A model generated the notes under the pieces. That model saw only the letters and a program-made list of their open reading frames with translations, searched no databases and was not told the DNA's origin. This document shows positions 25,124 through 36,496 of a stretch of 64,000 nt of DNA, piece after piece; within the stretch, counting starts at the first letter, position 1, and each line of letters starts with the position of its first letter. Origin of the DNA: Inia geoffrensis (lineage: Eukaryota; Chordata; Mammalia; Artiodactyla; Iniidae); contig CM070903.1 of the NCBI GenBank assembly GCA_036417435.1, forward strand, positions 94,447,001 through 94,511,000, written 5' to 3'. The position numbers and the translations under genes are program-made.

Positions 25124-28100
25124 ATGATCATAGGAACATACATATCGATAATTACCTTAAATGTAAATGGATTAAATGCTTCAGCCAAAAGACACAGACT
25201 GGCTGAATGGATACAAAAAGAAGACAGGTATATATGCTGTCTACAAGAGACCTACTTCAGACCTAGGGACACATACAGACTGAAAGTGAGGGGATAGAAA
25301 AAGATAATCCATGCACATGGAAATCAAAAGAAAGCTGGAGTAGCAATACTCATATCAGACAAAATATAATTTAAAATAAAGACAAGAGACAAAAAAGGAC
25401 ACTACATAATGATCAAAGGGATCAATCCAAGGAGAAGATATAAAAATTGTAAATATTTATGCCCGCAACATAGGAGCACCTAAATACATAAGGCAAATGC
25501 TAACAGCCATAAAAGAGGAAATCAACAGTAACACAATCATACTAGGGGACTTTAACACCCAACTTTGACCAATGAACAGATCATCCAAAATGAAAATAAA
25601 TAAAGAAACAAAAGCTTTAAATGACACATTTAACAAGATGGACTTAATTGATGTTTATAGGACATTCCATCCAAAAACAACAGAATTCACTTTCTTCTCA
25701 AGCACTCATGGAACATTCTCCAGGATAGAACATATCTTGGGTCACAAATCAAGCCTTGGTAAATTTAGATCGTATCAAGTATCTTTTACGACCACAACCC
25801 TATGAGACTAGATATCAATTACGGGAAAATACCTGTAAAAAAATACAAACACATGGAGGCTAAACAATACACTACTAAATAACCAAGAGATCACTGAAGA
25901 AATCAAAGAGGAAATCAAAAAATACCTAGAAAAAAATGACAAGGAAAACACAATGACCCAAAACCTATGGGATGCAGCAAAAGCAGTTCTAAGGGGGAAG
26001 TTTATAACAATACACTCCTACCTCAAAAAAAAAGAAACATCTCAAATAAACAACCTAACCTTACACCTAAAGCAATTAGAGGAAGAAGAACAAAAAAACT
26101 CCAAAATTAGCAGAAGGAAACAAATCATAAAGTTCAGATCAGAAAAAAATGAAAAAGGAATGAAGGAAACAATAGCAAAGATCAATAAAACTAGAAGCTG
26201 ATTCTTTGAGAAGATAAACAAAATTGATAAACCATAAGCCACACTCATCAAGAAAAAAAGTGAGAAAACTCAAATCAATAGAATTAGAAATGAAAAAGGA
26301 GAAGTTATAACTGACACTGGAGAAATACAAGGGGATCATGAGAGACTACTAGAAGCAACTATATGCCAATAAAATGAACAACCTGGAAGAAATGGACAAA
26401 TTCTTAAAAAAGCACAACCTTCTGAGACTGAGCCGGGAAGAAACAGAAAATATAAACAGACCAATCACAAGCACTGAAATTGAGACTGTGATTAAAAATC
26501 TTCCAACAAACAAAAGCTCAGGACTTCACAGGCAAATTCTGTCAAACATTTAGAGAAGAGCTAACACCTTTCCTTCTCAAACTCTTCCAAAATATAGCAG
26601 AGGGAGGAACACTTCCAAACTCATTCTACGAGGCCACCATCACCCTGATACCAAAACCAGACAAAGATGTCACAAAGAAAGAAAACTACAGGCCAATATC
26701 ACTGATGAATATTGATGCAAAAATCCTCAACAAAATACTAGCAAACAGAATCCAACAACACATTAAAAGGATCATACACCATGATCCAATGGGCTCTATC
26801 CCAGGAATGCAAGGATTCTTCAATATATGCAAATCAATCAATATGCTACACCACATAAACAAACTGAAGAATAAAAACCACATGATCATCTCAATAGATG
26901 CAGAAAAAGCTTTCAACAAAATTCAACACCCATTTATGATAAAAACCCTACAGAAAGTAGGCATAGAGGGAACTTACCTCAACATAATAAAGGCCACATA
27001 GGAGAAACCCACAGCCAACATCATTCTCAATGGTGAAAAACTGAAACCATTTCCTCTAAGATTGGGAACAAAACAAGGTTGTCCACTCTCACCACTATTA
27101 TTCAACATAGTTTTGGAAGTTTTAGCCACAGCAATCAGAGAAGAAAAAGAAAGAAAAGGAATACAAATCAGAAAAGAAGTAAAGCTGTTACTGTTTGCAG
27201 GTGACATGATACTCTACATACAGAATCCTAAAGATGCTACCAGAAAACTACTAGAGCTAATCAATGAATTTGGTAAAGTAGCAGGATACAGAATTACTGC
27301 ACACAAATCTTTTGCATTACTATACACTAATGATGAAAAATCTGAAAGGGAAATTAAAGAAACACTCCCATTTACCACTGCAACAAGAAGAATAAAATAC
27401 CTAGGAATCAAGCTGCCTAAGGAGACAAAAGACCTGTATGCAGAAAACTATAAGACACTGATGAAAGAAATTAAACATGATACAAACAGATGGAGAGATA
27501 TACCATGTTCTTGGGTTGGAAGAATCAGCATTGTGAAAATGACTATACTACCCAAGGCAATCTACAGATTCAGTGCAATCCCTATCAAACAACCAAGGGC
27601 ATTTGTCACAGAACTAGAAGAAAAAATTTCACAATTTGTATGGAAGCACAAAAGCCCCCGAATAGCCAAATCAATCCTGAGAAAGAAAAATGGAGCTGGA
27701 GGAATCAGGCTCCCTGACTTCAGACTATACTACAAAGCTACAGTAATCAAGACAGTATTGTACTGGCATAAAAACAGAAATATAGATCAATGGAACAGGA
27801 TTGAAAGCCCAGAGATAAACCCACGCACATATGGTCACCTTATTTTTGATAAAGGAGGCAAGAACATACAATGGAGAAAAGACAGCCTCTTCAATAAGTG
27901 TTGGTGGGAAAACTGGACAGCTACATGTAAAAGAATGAGATTAGAACACTCCCTAACACCATACACAAAAATAAACTCCAAATGGATTAAAGACCTAAAT
28001 GTAACGCCAGACAGTATAAAACTCTTAGAGGAAAACACAGGCAGAACACTCTATGACATACATCACAGCAAGATCCTTTTTGACTCACCTCCTAGAGAAA

Positions 28101-28914
28101 TGGAAATAAAAACAAAAATAAACAAATGGGATTTAATGAAACTTAAAAGCTTTGGCACAGCAAAGGAAACCATAAGCAAGATGAAAATACAACCCTCAGA
28201 ATGGGAGAAAATATTTGCAAATGAAGCAACTGACAAAGGATTAATCTCCAAAATTTACAAGCAGCTCATGTAGCTCAACATCAAAAAAACAAACAACCCA
28301 ATCCAAAAATGGGCAGAAGACCTAAATAGACATTTCTCAGAGAAGATACACAGATTGCCAACAAACACATGAAAGGATGCTCAACATCACTAATCATTAG
28401 AGAAATGCAAATCAAAGTACAATGAGGTATCACCTCACACCGGTCAGAATGGCCATCGTCAAAAAATCTACAAACAATAAATGCTGGAGAGGGTGTGGAG
28501 AAAAGGAAACCCTCTTGCACTGTTGGTGGGAATGCACATTGATACAGCTACTATGGAGAACAGTATGGAAGTTCCTTAGAAAACCAAAAGTAGAACTACC
28601 ATACAACCCAGCAATCCCACTACTGGGCATATACCCTGAGAAAACCAGAATTCAAAGAGTCATGTACCACAATGTTCATTGCAGCTCTATCTACAATAGC
28701 CAGGACATGGAAGAAACCTAAGTGTCCATCGACAGATGAATGGATAAAGAAGATGTGGCACATATATACAATGGAATACTACTCAGCCATAAAAAGAAAC
28801 GAAATTGAGTTGTTTGTAGTGAGGTGGATGGACCTAGAGACTGTCATACAAAATGAAGTAAGTCAGAAAGAGAAAAACAAATACTGTATGCTAACACATA
28901 TATATGGAATCTAA
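25124..28914 (+). pseudogene. L1 ORF2 remnant (endonuclease-reverse transcriptase)
   Basis: ORF2p nicks target DNA and copies L1 RNA in place. The ATG at 25124 starts the endonuclease: TLNVNGLN holds the metal-site Asn and LQETYFR the catalytic Glu. TAG at 25295-25297 replaces the Trp that follows KVRG in the family; another stop follows the GDFNT motif near 25566. The SRIDHI-type motif reads SRIEH (Glu codon 25728-25730). The RT begins near 26690. Motif A keeps its Asp (SIDAEKAF, 26897-26899), with TAG at 26999-27001 soon after; [10 protein letters not shown] is intact; motif C reads FAGD instead of FADD (Gly codon 27200-27202). The longest open stretch, 27062-28273, covers the rest of RT, thumb and much of the C-terminal region. 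The CCHC knuckle (C-x3-C-x7-H-x4-C) is intact at 28482-28535. The end MLTHIYGI-stop is the family end. Length 3791 bp, close to the usual 1.27 k codons. Confidence 0.93.
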
Positions 28915-29288
28915 AAAAAGAAAAAAAAATTGTTCTGAAGAACGTAGGGGCAGGACAGGAATAAAAATGCAGACGTTGAGAATGGACTTGAGGACACGAG
29001 GAGGGGTTAAGGGTAAGCTGGGACGAAGTGAGAGAGTGGCATGTACTTATATATACTACCAAATGTAAAATAGGTAGCTAGTGGGAAGCAGCCACATAGC
29101 ACAGAGAGATCAGCTCGGTGCTTTGTGATCACCTAGAGGGGTGGGATAGGGAGGGTGGGAGGGAGGGAGATGCAAGAGGGAGGAGATATGGGGTTATATG
29201 TATATGTATAGCTGATTCACTTTGTTATAAAGCAGAAACTAACACACCATTGTAAAGCAATTATACTCCAATAAAGATCTTAAAAAAA
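28915..29288 (+). other. L1 3' UTR and poly-A tail
   Basis: A purine-rich G tract (gggagggtgggagggaggga, about 29151-29170) lies in the usual position for L1 3' UTRs. It is followed by gctgattcactttgttataa, aagcagaaactaacacacca, the signal aataaa at 29271-29276 and an A run to 29288/29290. Confidence 0.88.
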
Positions 29289-29301
29289 AAATTTCATTCT
29301 G
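29289..29301. repeat. Right target-site duplication of the full-length L1
   Basis: aaatttcattctg, a perfect copy of 22017-22029; its first A residues merge with the A tail. Confidence 0.9.
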
Positions 29302-29464
29302 CACTTGATATGAAAACTTTTTAAGTTTACATATAATATCAAAATATCAGAGACCATATTAACTTGCTATGTAAAACTTCCACCATTTCATTAGGACATA
29401 TAATAAAAAATGTGTATATTTTATGTTTAAAGTAAGCACGGAAAATTGTGGCTATCAGTATATG

Positions 29465-29466
29465 TA

Positions 29467-29499
<33 letters not shown>

Positions 29500-29725
29500 T
29501 ATATATATAATATATATATATATCAAACTACATCAGAATAACTTCTAAAATATTAGCAAAATGTTCTCATTTTTTTCTGTTCTTATCAATCATTTTGAAC
29601 ATTTCAGTTAAATGCTGCATATATATATGTGCAGATACTTTATATATACATATATGTATGTATCTAAATCTGTATCATCTATGTCTGTACCTATATGAAC
29701 ATATCTATATCTATAGATACATAGA
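29465..29725. repeat. (TG)n/(TA)n and related AT simple sequence
   Basis: gtgtgtgtgtg passes into palindromic tatata blocks at 29471-29522; a second looser block of tatata/tatctata lies at 29610-29720. Confidence 0.8.
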
Positions 29726-32478
29726 CAGTTTTAAGAAATTTTTTGGAATTAATTTTTTAGGATGATGTAACATTCCACAGAATATACAGCATATTTCCCA
29801 TGCAACAATCCCAGAACAGTTTGTTCAATCAGCTACTGATTCAGGTTTATTCTGTTTTCAAGTAAAAGAAAGATAATTTTATCAAGTACTAAAGATCGTG
29901 TCTCATACTAGCTGAGGGTGGTTTTAAGACTCCCAAAGATGACAAACAAAACTTGAAGGAAGATGATGAAGGGGGAGGAGGAGGAAAAGTGAGAGAGGAG
30001 GGGAAGAAAAACACATACACGGGACTATAAACTTCACTAGAGACCTGGCCTAGGTTAACCATATATTTTACTTCCTTTACTTTGTTCTGGGTTTGTGGCT
30101 TACAGTGGCACTCTTTCTGCTGCTACTGGAAGAAATTTTATAAGGGAAAGGCAACCCTATGGCAAATTACAGTAGAGACCAACATTCATAATTTTCAGAG
30201 GTAGGACATCCGCCACCTCGTTAAAGGGAGCCCTGTGTTATCAGCCTGCTGGCATCCTGGCAGCTGTAGAGCACACAGCAGGCTTGTCCTCCTGACCATT
30301 AAGAAGATGCTGAGAAGCTGACTTATGAATACTTCTTTGGGGACTGAAAAGGGAATGCACACATTAAAGTAGACTAGGAATTACTGCCCAATGGATAAAG
30401 AAATCCATTATTTTATTATATAATACTCCTATTTAAAAACAGACCATTGGCAGTGGAAAAATCAAAGGGGAGGGGTGAGAGAGAGAGCTTTCTGGAAGAG
30501 ACCATGTTGTATCACTATCTGAGAGGAGTAGTACTCAAGGTTCAGATTCCTTAAGTGGCAATTATTTCACTAAAGTTTCATGTGTATAATTTTTTCTTTC
30601 TGGAATTCAAGGTCTATATTTGAAGGTCAAAGCAGAGAAAACTGAATTCATTCTAAACATCTTTTCTGCAAATCAGCATTTATAGAACTTCGAAGCTCAT
30701 TTCCCACAGTGGGGAATTCATCCCAACTTTTAACCCAACGGCCAACATTCAAAATGAACAGAGAAAACAACGTGTTCCTTGAAGTTTTGTTTCATTCTTC
30801 TAGGAAGGCCTGATACCCTTGCTGGGAAAATACAGATTCTCAATTTGCAGTAATTATCAATACAGCTTCTCAATATTTCTTTTACTTTGTATAGCTTAAA
30901 TTCACATACTTAGAGACAGTATTTAAATATTTCATAGATCTTAATACTAGGAGATAATGGACCATTCATGGATTTCTACTGTGTGCTTATTGACTCTTTG
31001 GCTATCAAGGGTTTTGACTTCTCATTCCACGAAAAATTTCTCATGCTACACACTTGAAAGTAAGCTTTATACAGAACTGACAGATTTGTTTTCTCAATAT
31101 AGCTGTCTTTTGTGAAATAAATACTAATCTCTGAGATACTGCGTTCTCGATGGAATTTACAATCCAACACTGTTCAATTATTTATGATGAGAGATCCATC
31201 AACCCAAAAGATTCTTGAGAAGATAGATAAAAACAAATTGCTATCTTATTTGGGTTAAAAACTCAGAGTTGTATAAAAGTACCTAACACAGTATAAATAA
31301 CAGGTATTTTAAAGTTGATAATCGAAAAATACTAAGAACGAGACACTGCAGGCACAGTAATTAAATTATCTGAGAACTTGTGTCCCTGTGACATTTTGTA
31401 TGTGTTTACATTCCAGGTAGGACTATTTCTTTATTAGTAATAATAAAAGAGCAAAATATTAATTTTTAGTAAAAAATATTGAATAGAGGATAATTTGAAG
31501 AAGTCCAAGGGGGTTGGCAATATTAATAAATTCCTTCTATCCAAGGCACCATGCTGCATACTGGCAGTTCCTCAAGGTTAACTCAAATACAATTTGCTAA
31601 CTGAAGTTATTCTCTATTTGAAATATTTGATATAATTCCTAACTACAAATTTTATTCTTGAAATATTCTTTCTGGGTAAGGAACATAATTCCCTGTAGTG
31701 CTCACATATACATTTTCTATATAGGTCAAGATTTAAGGAGATAAAACAATGAAATCATTCATAAAGACATTACGAAAAGGATAAAATAATAGAGAAGATA
31801 GGGGTGATGGTTTTCTTTGTTGGAGAAATGGGAAAAAAAGAAAGAAGAAAGAAGAAAGAAAGAGATAGTTTTAAAGTTTACGGTCAAATTTAAGAGATAC
31901 CACCACTGGGCACACTAAGAAGCTAAGCATTTTCAAATTTATCTTACACTGTAATATAACCAGCATCCTGTCTCTGTGCTTAGTGACTGAGAACACAGTA
32001 TTCTTTATTTTGGACATAATTATCTTACTAGAAGGACTGCATGTTTCCCAAGTCCCTAAATTCGATGATATCTCCACAGTTCTTCTAAATATTTTACTTC
32101 TGGTGAGTTTCATATTAACCCCAAACACTTCTGCATGAATAATAAGATTTGAATTTCTGAAAGCTGGAATTCATTACCTTTTTTCTTGGGATGTCAATAC
32201 TGCTAAAATTTGCAAACCTGCCTGCTTCAGCAAAGTTCAGGTTCATGATCTCTAAGCAATCATAAACCTATCTATTTGGATAGGAAATTGCTCTAGTGCA
32301 CAGGAATATCAAGTATCATAGACACAAGTTGAGAAACATTAAATGGGTTTGGTCTCAGCACCTAAGTTCCAAAAAGCAGCATCTAAAACAATGCTATTCC
32401 AAGCCCAATAGAAGAACAAAATCACATACATTGAAATTCTGCCTTTAATAAATTTTAAACACATTCTCTAAAATCTTT
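29726..32478. other. Unassigned sequence
   Basis: About 2.7 kb without recognisable gene or named repeat. A purine-rich tract (gatgatgaagggggaggagg) lies at 29961-30010, and another (gaaagaagaaagaagaaaga) at 31838-31864. The part at 30090-30420 is less AT-rich and complex in sequence. ORFs at 30976-31170 and 31871-32128 (both minus) show no domain features. Confidence 0.4.
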
Positions 32479-32928
32479 TGCTATAGGTTGATGATGTCCC
32501 TCCAAAATTTATATGTTGAAGTCCTAACCCTCAATATCTCAGAACGTGACCTATAGCAAAAGAAATAGGGTCCTTTCAGATGTAGTTAAGATGAAGTCAT
32601 ACTACAGTAGGTTGGGCTCCTAATCCAATATAACTTGTGTCCTTATAAACAAGGGAATTTTAAACACAGACACTCACACAGGGAGAATGCCAAGTGAACA
32701 CAAAGGCAGAGATCGGGGTGATACGATCTACAAACCAAGGAACACCAAAGGTTGCCATCAAAACACAAGAAGCTCAATGAGAGGCATGATTCTTCCTCAC
32801 AGCCCTCAGAAGGAATCAACCCTGCTGACACCTTGATCTCAGACTTCAAAAGACTATGAAACAATAAATTTCTGTTGTTTAAGCCACCTAGTTTGTGGTA
32901 CCTTGTTATGGCACCCCTAACTAATACA
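32479..32928 (+). mobile_element. Solitary MLT1-type LTR (ERVL-MaLR), sense
   Basis: About 450 bp, starting TG (tgctataggttgatgatgtc) and ending CA (acccctaactaatac-a). Ordered landmarks of the MLT1A/B group: ccctccaaaatttatatgtt, gaagtcctaaccctcaatat, gagggtcctttcaga-like, gaagtcatactacagtagg, caaaggcagagatcggggtg, ctcacagccctcagaaggaa, accttgatctcagacttc, the signal aataaa and tttctgttgtttaagccacc. Flanking 5-mers tcttt and tctat differ by one base, consistent with an old target duplication. No internal retroviral sequence is adjacent. The 139-codon minus ORF over it is spurious. Confidence 0.88.
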
Positions 32929-33389
32929 TCTATGATAAATTTCGACCTAAGTAACTGACTCGGAGATTCTGTTGGCTTATTGTGAACTTTTATTCTAATG
33001 GATGTGTTTCTTTGTAGTCTATCTCCTTCATATTTCTGCCACCTGCACTGCATGGGAGTCATTTCCTAGAAACTGCCTTTATTTCCTCGAGAATGACATG
33101 CAACAACAGAAGTATCCCAAAGTGTAATGTCTTCCTTCAGTAAATTGCTGAAATGGCAAGGGTTTCTACTGTATTTTTTTCTGAAGATGAACATATTCTT
33201 TCACTTGATTTTTTCCTAGAAAAACATTAGAATTCTTATTTGCTCATTACAGATTACAAAAGCAATTATGAATTAAAGACTCCTCAATGCAGTGTGTCAC
33301 TTCAAGATGGCTCTTGTAATCTACTCTGCTTTGTAATCTACTCTGCTCTGCATTACCTGTAGAATTAGCAGTATTTGTTATCCAAGAGT
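32929..33389. other. Unassigned sequence with a 17-bp tandem duplication
   Basis: ttgtaatctactctgct is repeated perfectly head to tail at 33314-33330 and 33331-33347. Otherwise nothing recognised. Confidence 0.5.
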
Positions 33390-34150
33390 AAACTCTACTG
33401 AAGGCTGGGCCGGAGGTATGAAGATGAATAAACACAGGTTTTAACTGTTAAGAAGTTCATAATCTTCCATGGGAGAATGATATATAAACAACTAATTAAA
33501 ATACACTGAGATGTGCTCTACAAAAAACTGTAATTAACATGTTATTGACTGCTTACTATTTTCTATACTGCTTTAGGCACTTAGAATCCTTATGTCATTT
33601 AATCCTGTAACAGCTTCAGGAGGTGGGTACTGCTATTATTATCACCTTACAGGTGAGCGGCAGAAGAAAAGACAAGGGAATGTAGCAAAATCACATGGCT
33701 AAAAAGTGACAGAGTCAGGATTCAACCAAACAAATCTATGATTTTAGTGTGTCTGCTACAAACGCTATTTGTGTTAGGGGTGGGGGAAGAGGTCAGGGAA
33801 GCCGTAACAAAAATATGCATTTAAGCTGAGCCACAGATGAATCTGACAAGGAGATAAAGAGATGTATATATCTGGAAGAAGAAATCTCCAGAAAAATAAT
33901 ACAAGACAGGGGTAATCAGAAGTTCAGTATGGATGGAGCTGATGACAGATAAGGAAATAGTGGCAGCAGAAGAAGTGGGACAGAAATTGAAGACAGAGTG
34001 TGAAGCACACTGAATGCCCTACAAAGCAGTTTGCAGATTATTCTATAAGATAAAAGGAGTTTTCACTGGGTTTTGAGCATATGAGAGACACAGCCTTGTC
34101 TGTGCTTTAGATGCACCCCTGGTGGCTTGTGGAAGAAGACAAGCCAGTTC
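33390..34150 (-). mobile_element. LINE L2, antisense, interrupted by a MIR
   Basis: Left part: agaagttcataatcttccat and gggagaatgatatataaaca (reversed L2 3' end). Right part from about 33771: ggtcagggaagccgtaacaa, tgaatgccctacaaagcag, tctataagataaaaggagtt, a tttgagcatatgagagacac block and ccctggtggcttgtggaaga, in reversed L2 order. The MIR at 33540-33768 sits between the two parts. Confidence 0.7.
33540..33768 (-). repeat. MIR SINE, antisense, nested in L2
   Basis: tgactgcttactattttcta, gcacttagaatccttatgtc, atttaatcctgtaacagctt, gcagaagaaaagacaaggga, aatcacatggctaaaaagtg and acagagtcaggattcaacca are the reversed MIR in full order. Confidence 0.8.
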
Positions 34151-34199
34151 TAAAGGCGAATCTGTCCAAACCACACGGGTCTCCAAGGGTCACCCCAAA

Positions 34200-34600
34200 A
34201 TGGTTCAGAATATAATTATATCTATATACACAGGTATAATTACATATAAGAAAATATATCTATAATTAATATATATATAATTATAATAATTATATATATA
34301 AAGGGAGAGGCAAAAGGGGTAAAATGTTAACGGTAGATGAATCTGGATAAAGTGCATATAGGTGTCCTTTGTACTATTTTCATTTTGCAACATTTCATAA
34401 ATTTGAAATTATTTCTAAATAAAAAGTTTTTAAAAGCACAGAATTCAGAGTGGTGGTTGCTGCAGGGGGGTGGGGAAATGGGGAGAAATTGCTTAATGGG
34501 TTAGGGGTTTTAGTTTGTAGTAATAAAAATGTTTTAGAACAAGATAGAGGTGGTGGTTGAACAACATTGTGAATGTGCTAAATGCCACTGAATTTTTTGT
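34200..34600 (+). mobile_element. L1M 3' UTR pieces with an AT simple block, sense
   Basis: 34200-34300 is AT simple sequence. From 34325, aacggtagatgaatctggat, tcctttgtactattttcatt and atttctaaataaaaagtttt are an L1M 3' terminus. From 34446, agagtggtggttgctgcagg, ttgcttaatgggttaggggt and ttgaacaacattgtgaatgt are a second L1M-type 3' UTR block. Confidence 0.6.
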
Positions 34601-34607
34601 GTTTTCC

Positions 34608-34655
<48 letters not shown>

Positions 34656-34665
34656 TAGATATATA
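34608..34665. repeat. (GATA)n microsatellite
   Basis: About 12 GATA units, then gatatagatatata. Its reverse-strand translation gives the IYLS repeat of the ORF at 34493-34711. Confidence 0.95.
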
Positions 34666-35435
34666 CACCAACAGTTTGAGGACTTAATTCTGCTTTGTAG
34701 ACATCCCCCAAATGCCAGTTTCAATCCGGCTACCCTAGGAATACTCTCGTGAATCTCTGAAGGTTAATAGGTACAAGTGCTACAAGCCAAGGAGCATTCT
34801 GAAATGACAGATACTAATCACCCAACTAAACATACAGCAGCCTATGTAATGGGACTGCTTTGCCAGGAACAATTAGAGAAGAGCAGGCAACCACCACTAT
34901 AAGTAGGAGTAGGAGAACTAATTAACAACATGGGAGGGTATTGCTATCTTTCAGTGGCCTACTGGTGGTCAGATACCTAGTTGGAAATCTACAAAGTTGC
35001 TCTCTTTGAACAGATGTTTCAGTAACTATTTTAAAGGTGCATTATCTATCGTAATGTCAAGGATAAATTATTGTAATTTTGTGTAAAATATATCCAAACT
35101 AGCAATAGATAGAGAAAAAAAGAGATGATTAAAACTTTACAAAAAGTATAAATAGTATATTATTTAATATAGTAGTATTACTTTAAGCTTTGATAACATT
35201 TTTATTTCTTCTGAATACTTGGTCTCACCCAAGCCTAACAACCTTATGATGGAGATAGAACAGGTATTATAAAACATCTTTTAGATGAAGATCACACAAC
35301 TAGTAGCTGTGGAATCACAAGTAGCTCTTTCACATACCCTAGTCATACACCAATTCAGATCAGTTCCTCAATTCCAGAATACTTAATGAATTTCCCTATT
35401 ATACCTTAACTTTTAATTCAATTGCAGTGGATAAC
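34666..35435. other. Unassigned sequence
   Basis: No repeat or gene recognised. 35205-35330 (aacaggtattataaaacatc .. tgaagatcacacaactagta) has a faint reversed-MIR flavour, not strong enough to call. Confidence 0.35.
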
Positions 35436-35439
35436 ATTT

Positions 35440-35746
35440 AGAACAAATTTTATTTGCAGTTTCTTCAACCATAATATGAAACTGATTGAGCTCACTTATT
35501 ATAGGTGTACTATACAGCACAGTAACCATAGTTAACAATACTGTATTGTATTCTTCAAAGTTGCGAAGAGTAAATTTTCTCACCACACACATGTAATTAA
35601 GTAAGGAGAAGAAGGTGTTAACTAACCTTATTATGGTAATCACTGTGCAACATATATGTGTGTCAAATCATCACGTTGTACACCTTAAACTTACACAACC
35701 TTATATGTCAATTATATCCCAATAAAGCTGGAAAAAAAAAAAAAAA
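35440..35746 (+). mobile_element. L1MA-type 3' UTR, sense, with A tail
   Basis: Ordered landmarks: cagcacagtaaccatagtta, aatactgtattgtattcttc, aaagttgcgaagagtaaatt, ttctcaccacacacatgtaa, aaggtgttaactaaccttat, catcacgttgtacaccttaa, tatgtcaattatatcccaat, aataaa, then a run of 15 A at 35732-35746. Confidence 0.8.
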
Positions 35747-36034
35747 GAAATAAAAAGAAGGATTCTGAGGCCGCAAGTGATGGTGGAGCCAAAAGATGGA
35801 AGAAGCCTGGATGTCTGAATGCCTGCATGGAGCAGACTCCTCATTGACCCATACTGAAATGTGAATGAGAAATAAATCTTTATTGTGTGAACTCACAACT
35901 CGGACCTATGAAGCTATTTACTAAATAATAACTATGTGCCAGGGAGTATAGTAGGTTTTCTCCCTTACATGATCTCATTTATCCCACTTATATAAACGAT
36001 TGTGACTCTGAATCGTTATGACATATAGCACAAA
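35747..36034. other. Possible LTR or transposon end, unclassified
   Basis: ggatgtctgaatgcctgcat, ggagcagactcctcattgac and gagaaataaatctttattgtg resemble the 3' part of an old dispersed repeat with an AATAAA signal; family not identified. Confidence 0.3.
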
Positions 36035-36251
36035 GTCTGAAAACAATGGCAAACATGGCAATACTTGCTGATGGCAAAAACACAAAGAGATGGGTACTCT
36101 AATACACTTCTTGTGGAAGTATTAATTATCATAATCTTCCTGAAGTCAAGGTTTGACCAATCTGTACTAAAATTTGACCAATTTCACTAAAAGTCTAAAA
36201 CAATAACCCTATCTTTTGACCCACTAATTCCACTTCCAGGAACTTATTATC

Positions 36252-36267
36252 AGAAATGTCAAAGATG
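36252..36267. repeat. Left target-site duplication of CHR SINE
   Basis: agaaatgtcaaagatg, identical to 36481-36496. Confidence 0.93.
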
Positions 36268-36480
36268 GGGCTTCCCTGGTAGCGCAATGGTTTAGGGTCC
36301 ACCTGCCGATGCAGGGGACACGGGTTCGTGCCCCGGTCCGGGAAGATCCCACATGCCGCAGAGCGGCTAGGCCCGTGAGCCATGGCCGCTAAGCCTGTGC
36401 GTCTGGAGCCTGTGCTCCACAACGGGAGAGGCCACAACAGTGAGGGGCTCGTGTACCGCAAAAAAAAAAAAAAAAAAACA
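36268..36480 (+). mobile_element. CHR SINE, sense, complete
   Basis: A tRNA-derived SINE from gggcttccctggtagcgcaa to gtaccgc plus a tail of about 20 A ending aca. The A-box-like (gcaatggtttagggtcc) and B-box-like (ggttcgtgcccc) segments of the RNA polymerase III promoter are present. It has a perfect 16-bp target-site duplication, so the insertion is comparatively young. It lies within an L1M. Confidence 0.95.
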
Positions 36481-36496
36481 AGAAATGTCAAAGATG
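36481..36496. repeat. Right target-site duplication of CHR SINE
   Basis: agaaatgtcaaagatg, perfect match to 36252-36267. Confidence 0.93.

Larger units (their letters stand above)
22030..29288 (+). mobile_element. Full-length but inactive L1 retrotransposon (cetartiodactyl type)
   Basis: About 7.26 kb, bounded by 13-bp target-site duplications, so the element is a complete insertion made by target-primed reverse transcription. In order it has a 2.2-kb CpG-rich 5' UTR, ORF1 remains, ORF2 remains, a 3' UTR ending in aataaagatctt and a short A tail. The sequence and the tgtaaagcaattatactcca 3' end are those of the artiodactyl/cetacean L1 lineage. It cannot be active: ORF1 has a frameshift and an in-frame amber, ORF2 has several stops and frameshifts, and catalytic residues of both enzymes are changed. 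The intact duplication with many substitutions suggests a middle-aged, not recent, insertion. Confidence 0.95.

Noticed and set aside
29471..29522. Strong AT palindromes, possible hairpin RNA
   Set aside because: Simple (TA)n microsatellite; self-complementarity is automatic.
32643..33062. 139-codon minus ORF
   Set aside because: Runs antisense through the MLT1 LTR and out the other side; no coding signal.
36268..36480. Possible tRNA gene because of A- and B-box-like motifs
   Set aside because: The motifs belong to the tRNA-derived head of a CHR SINE; no cloverleaf and there is a poly-A tail with target-site duplication.
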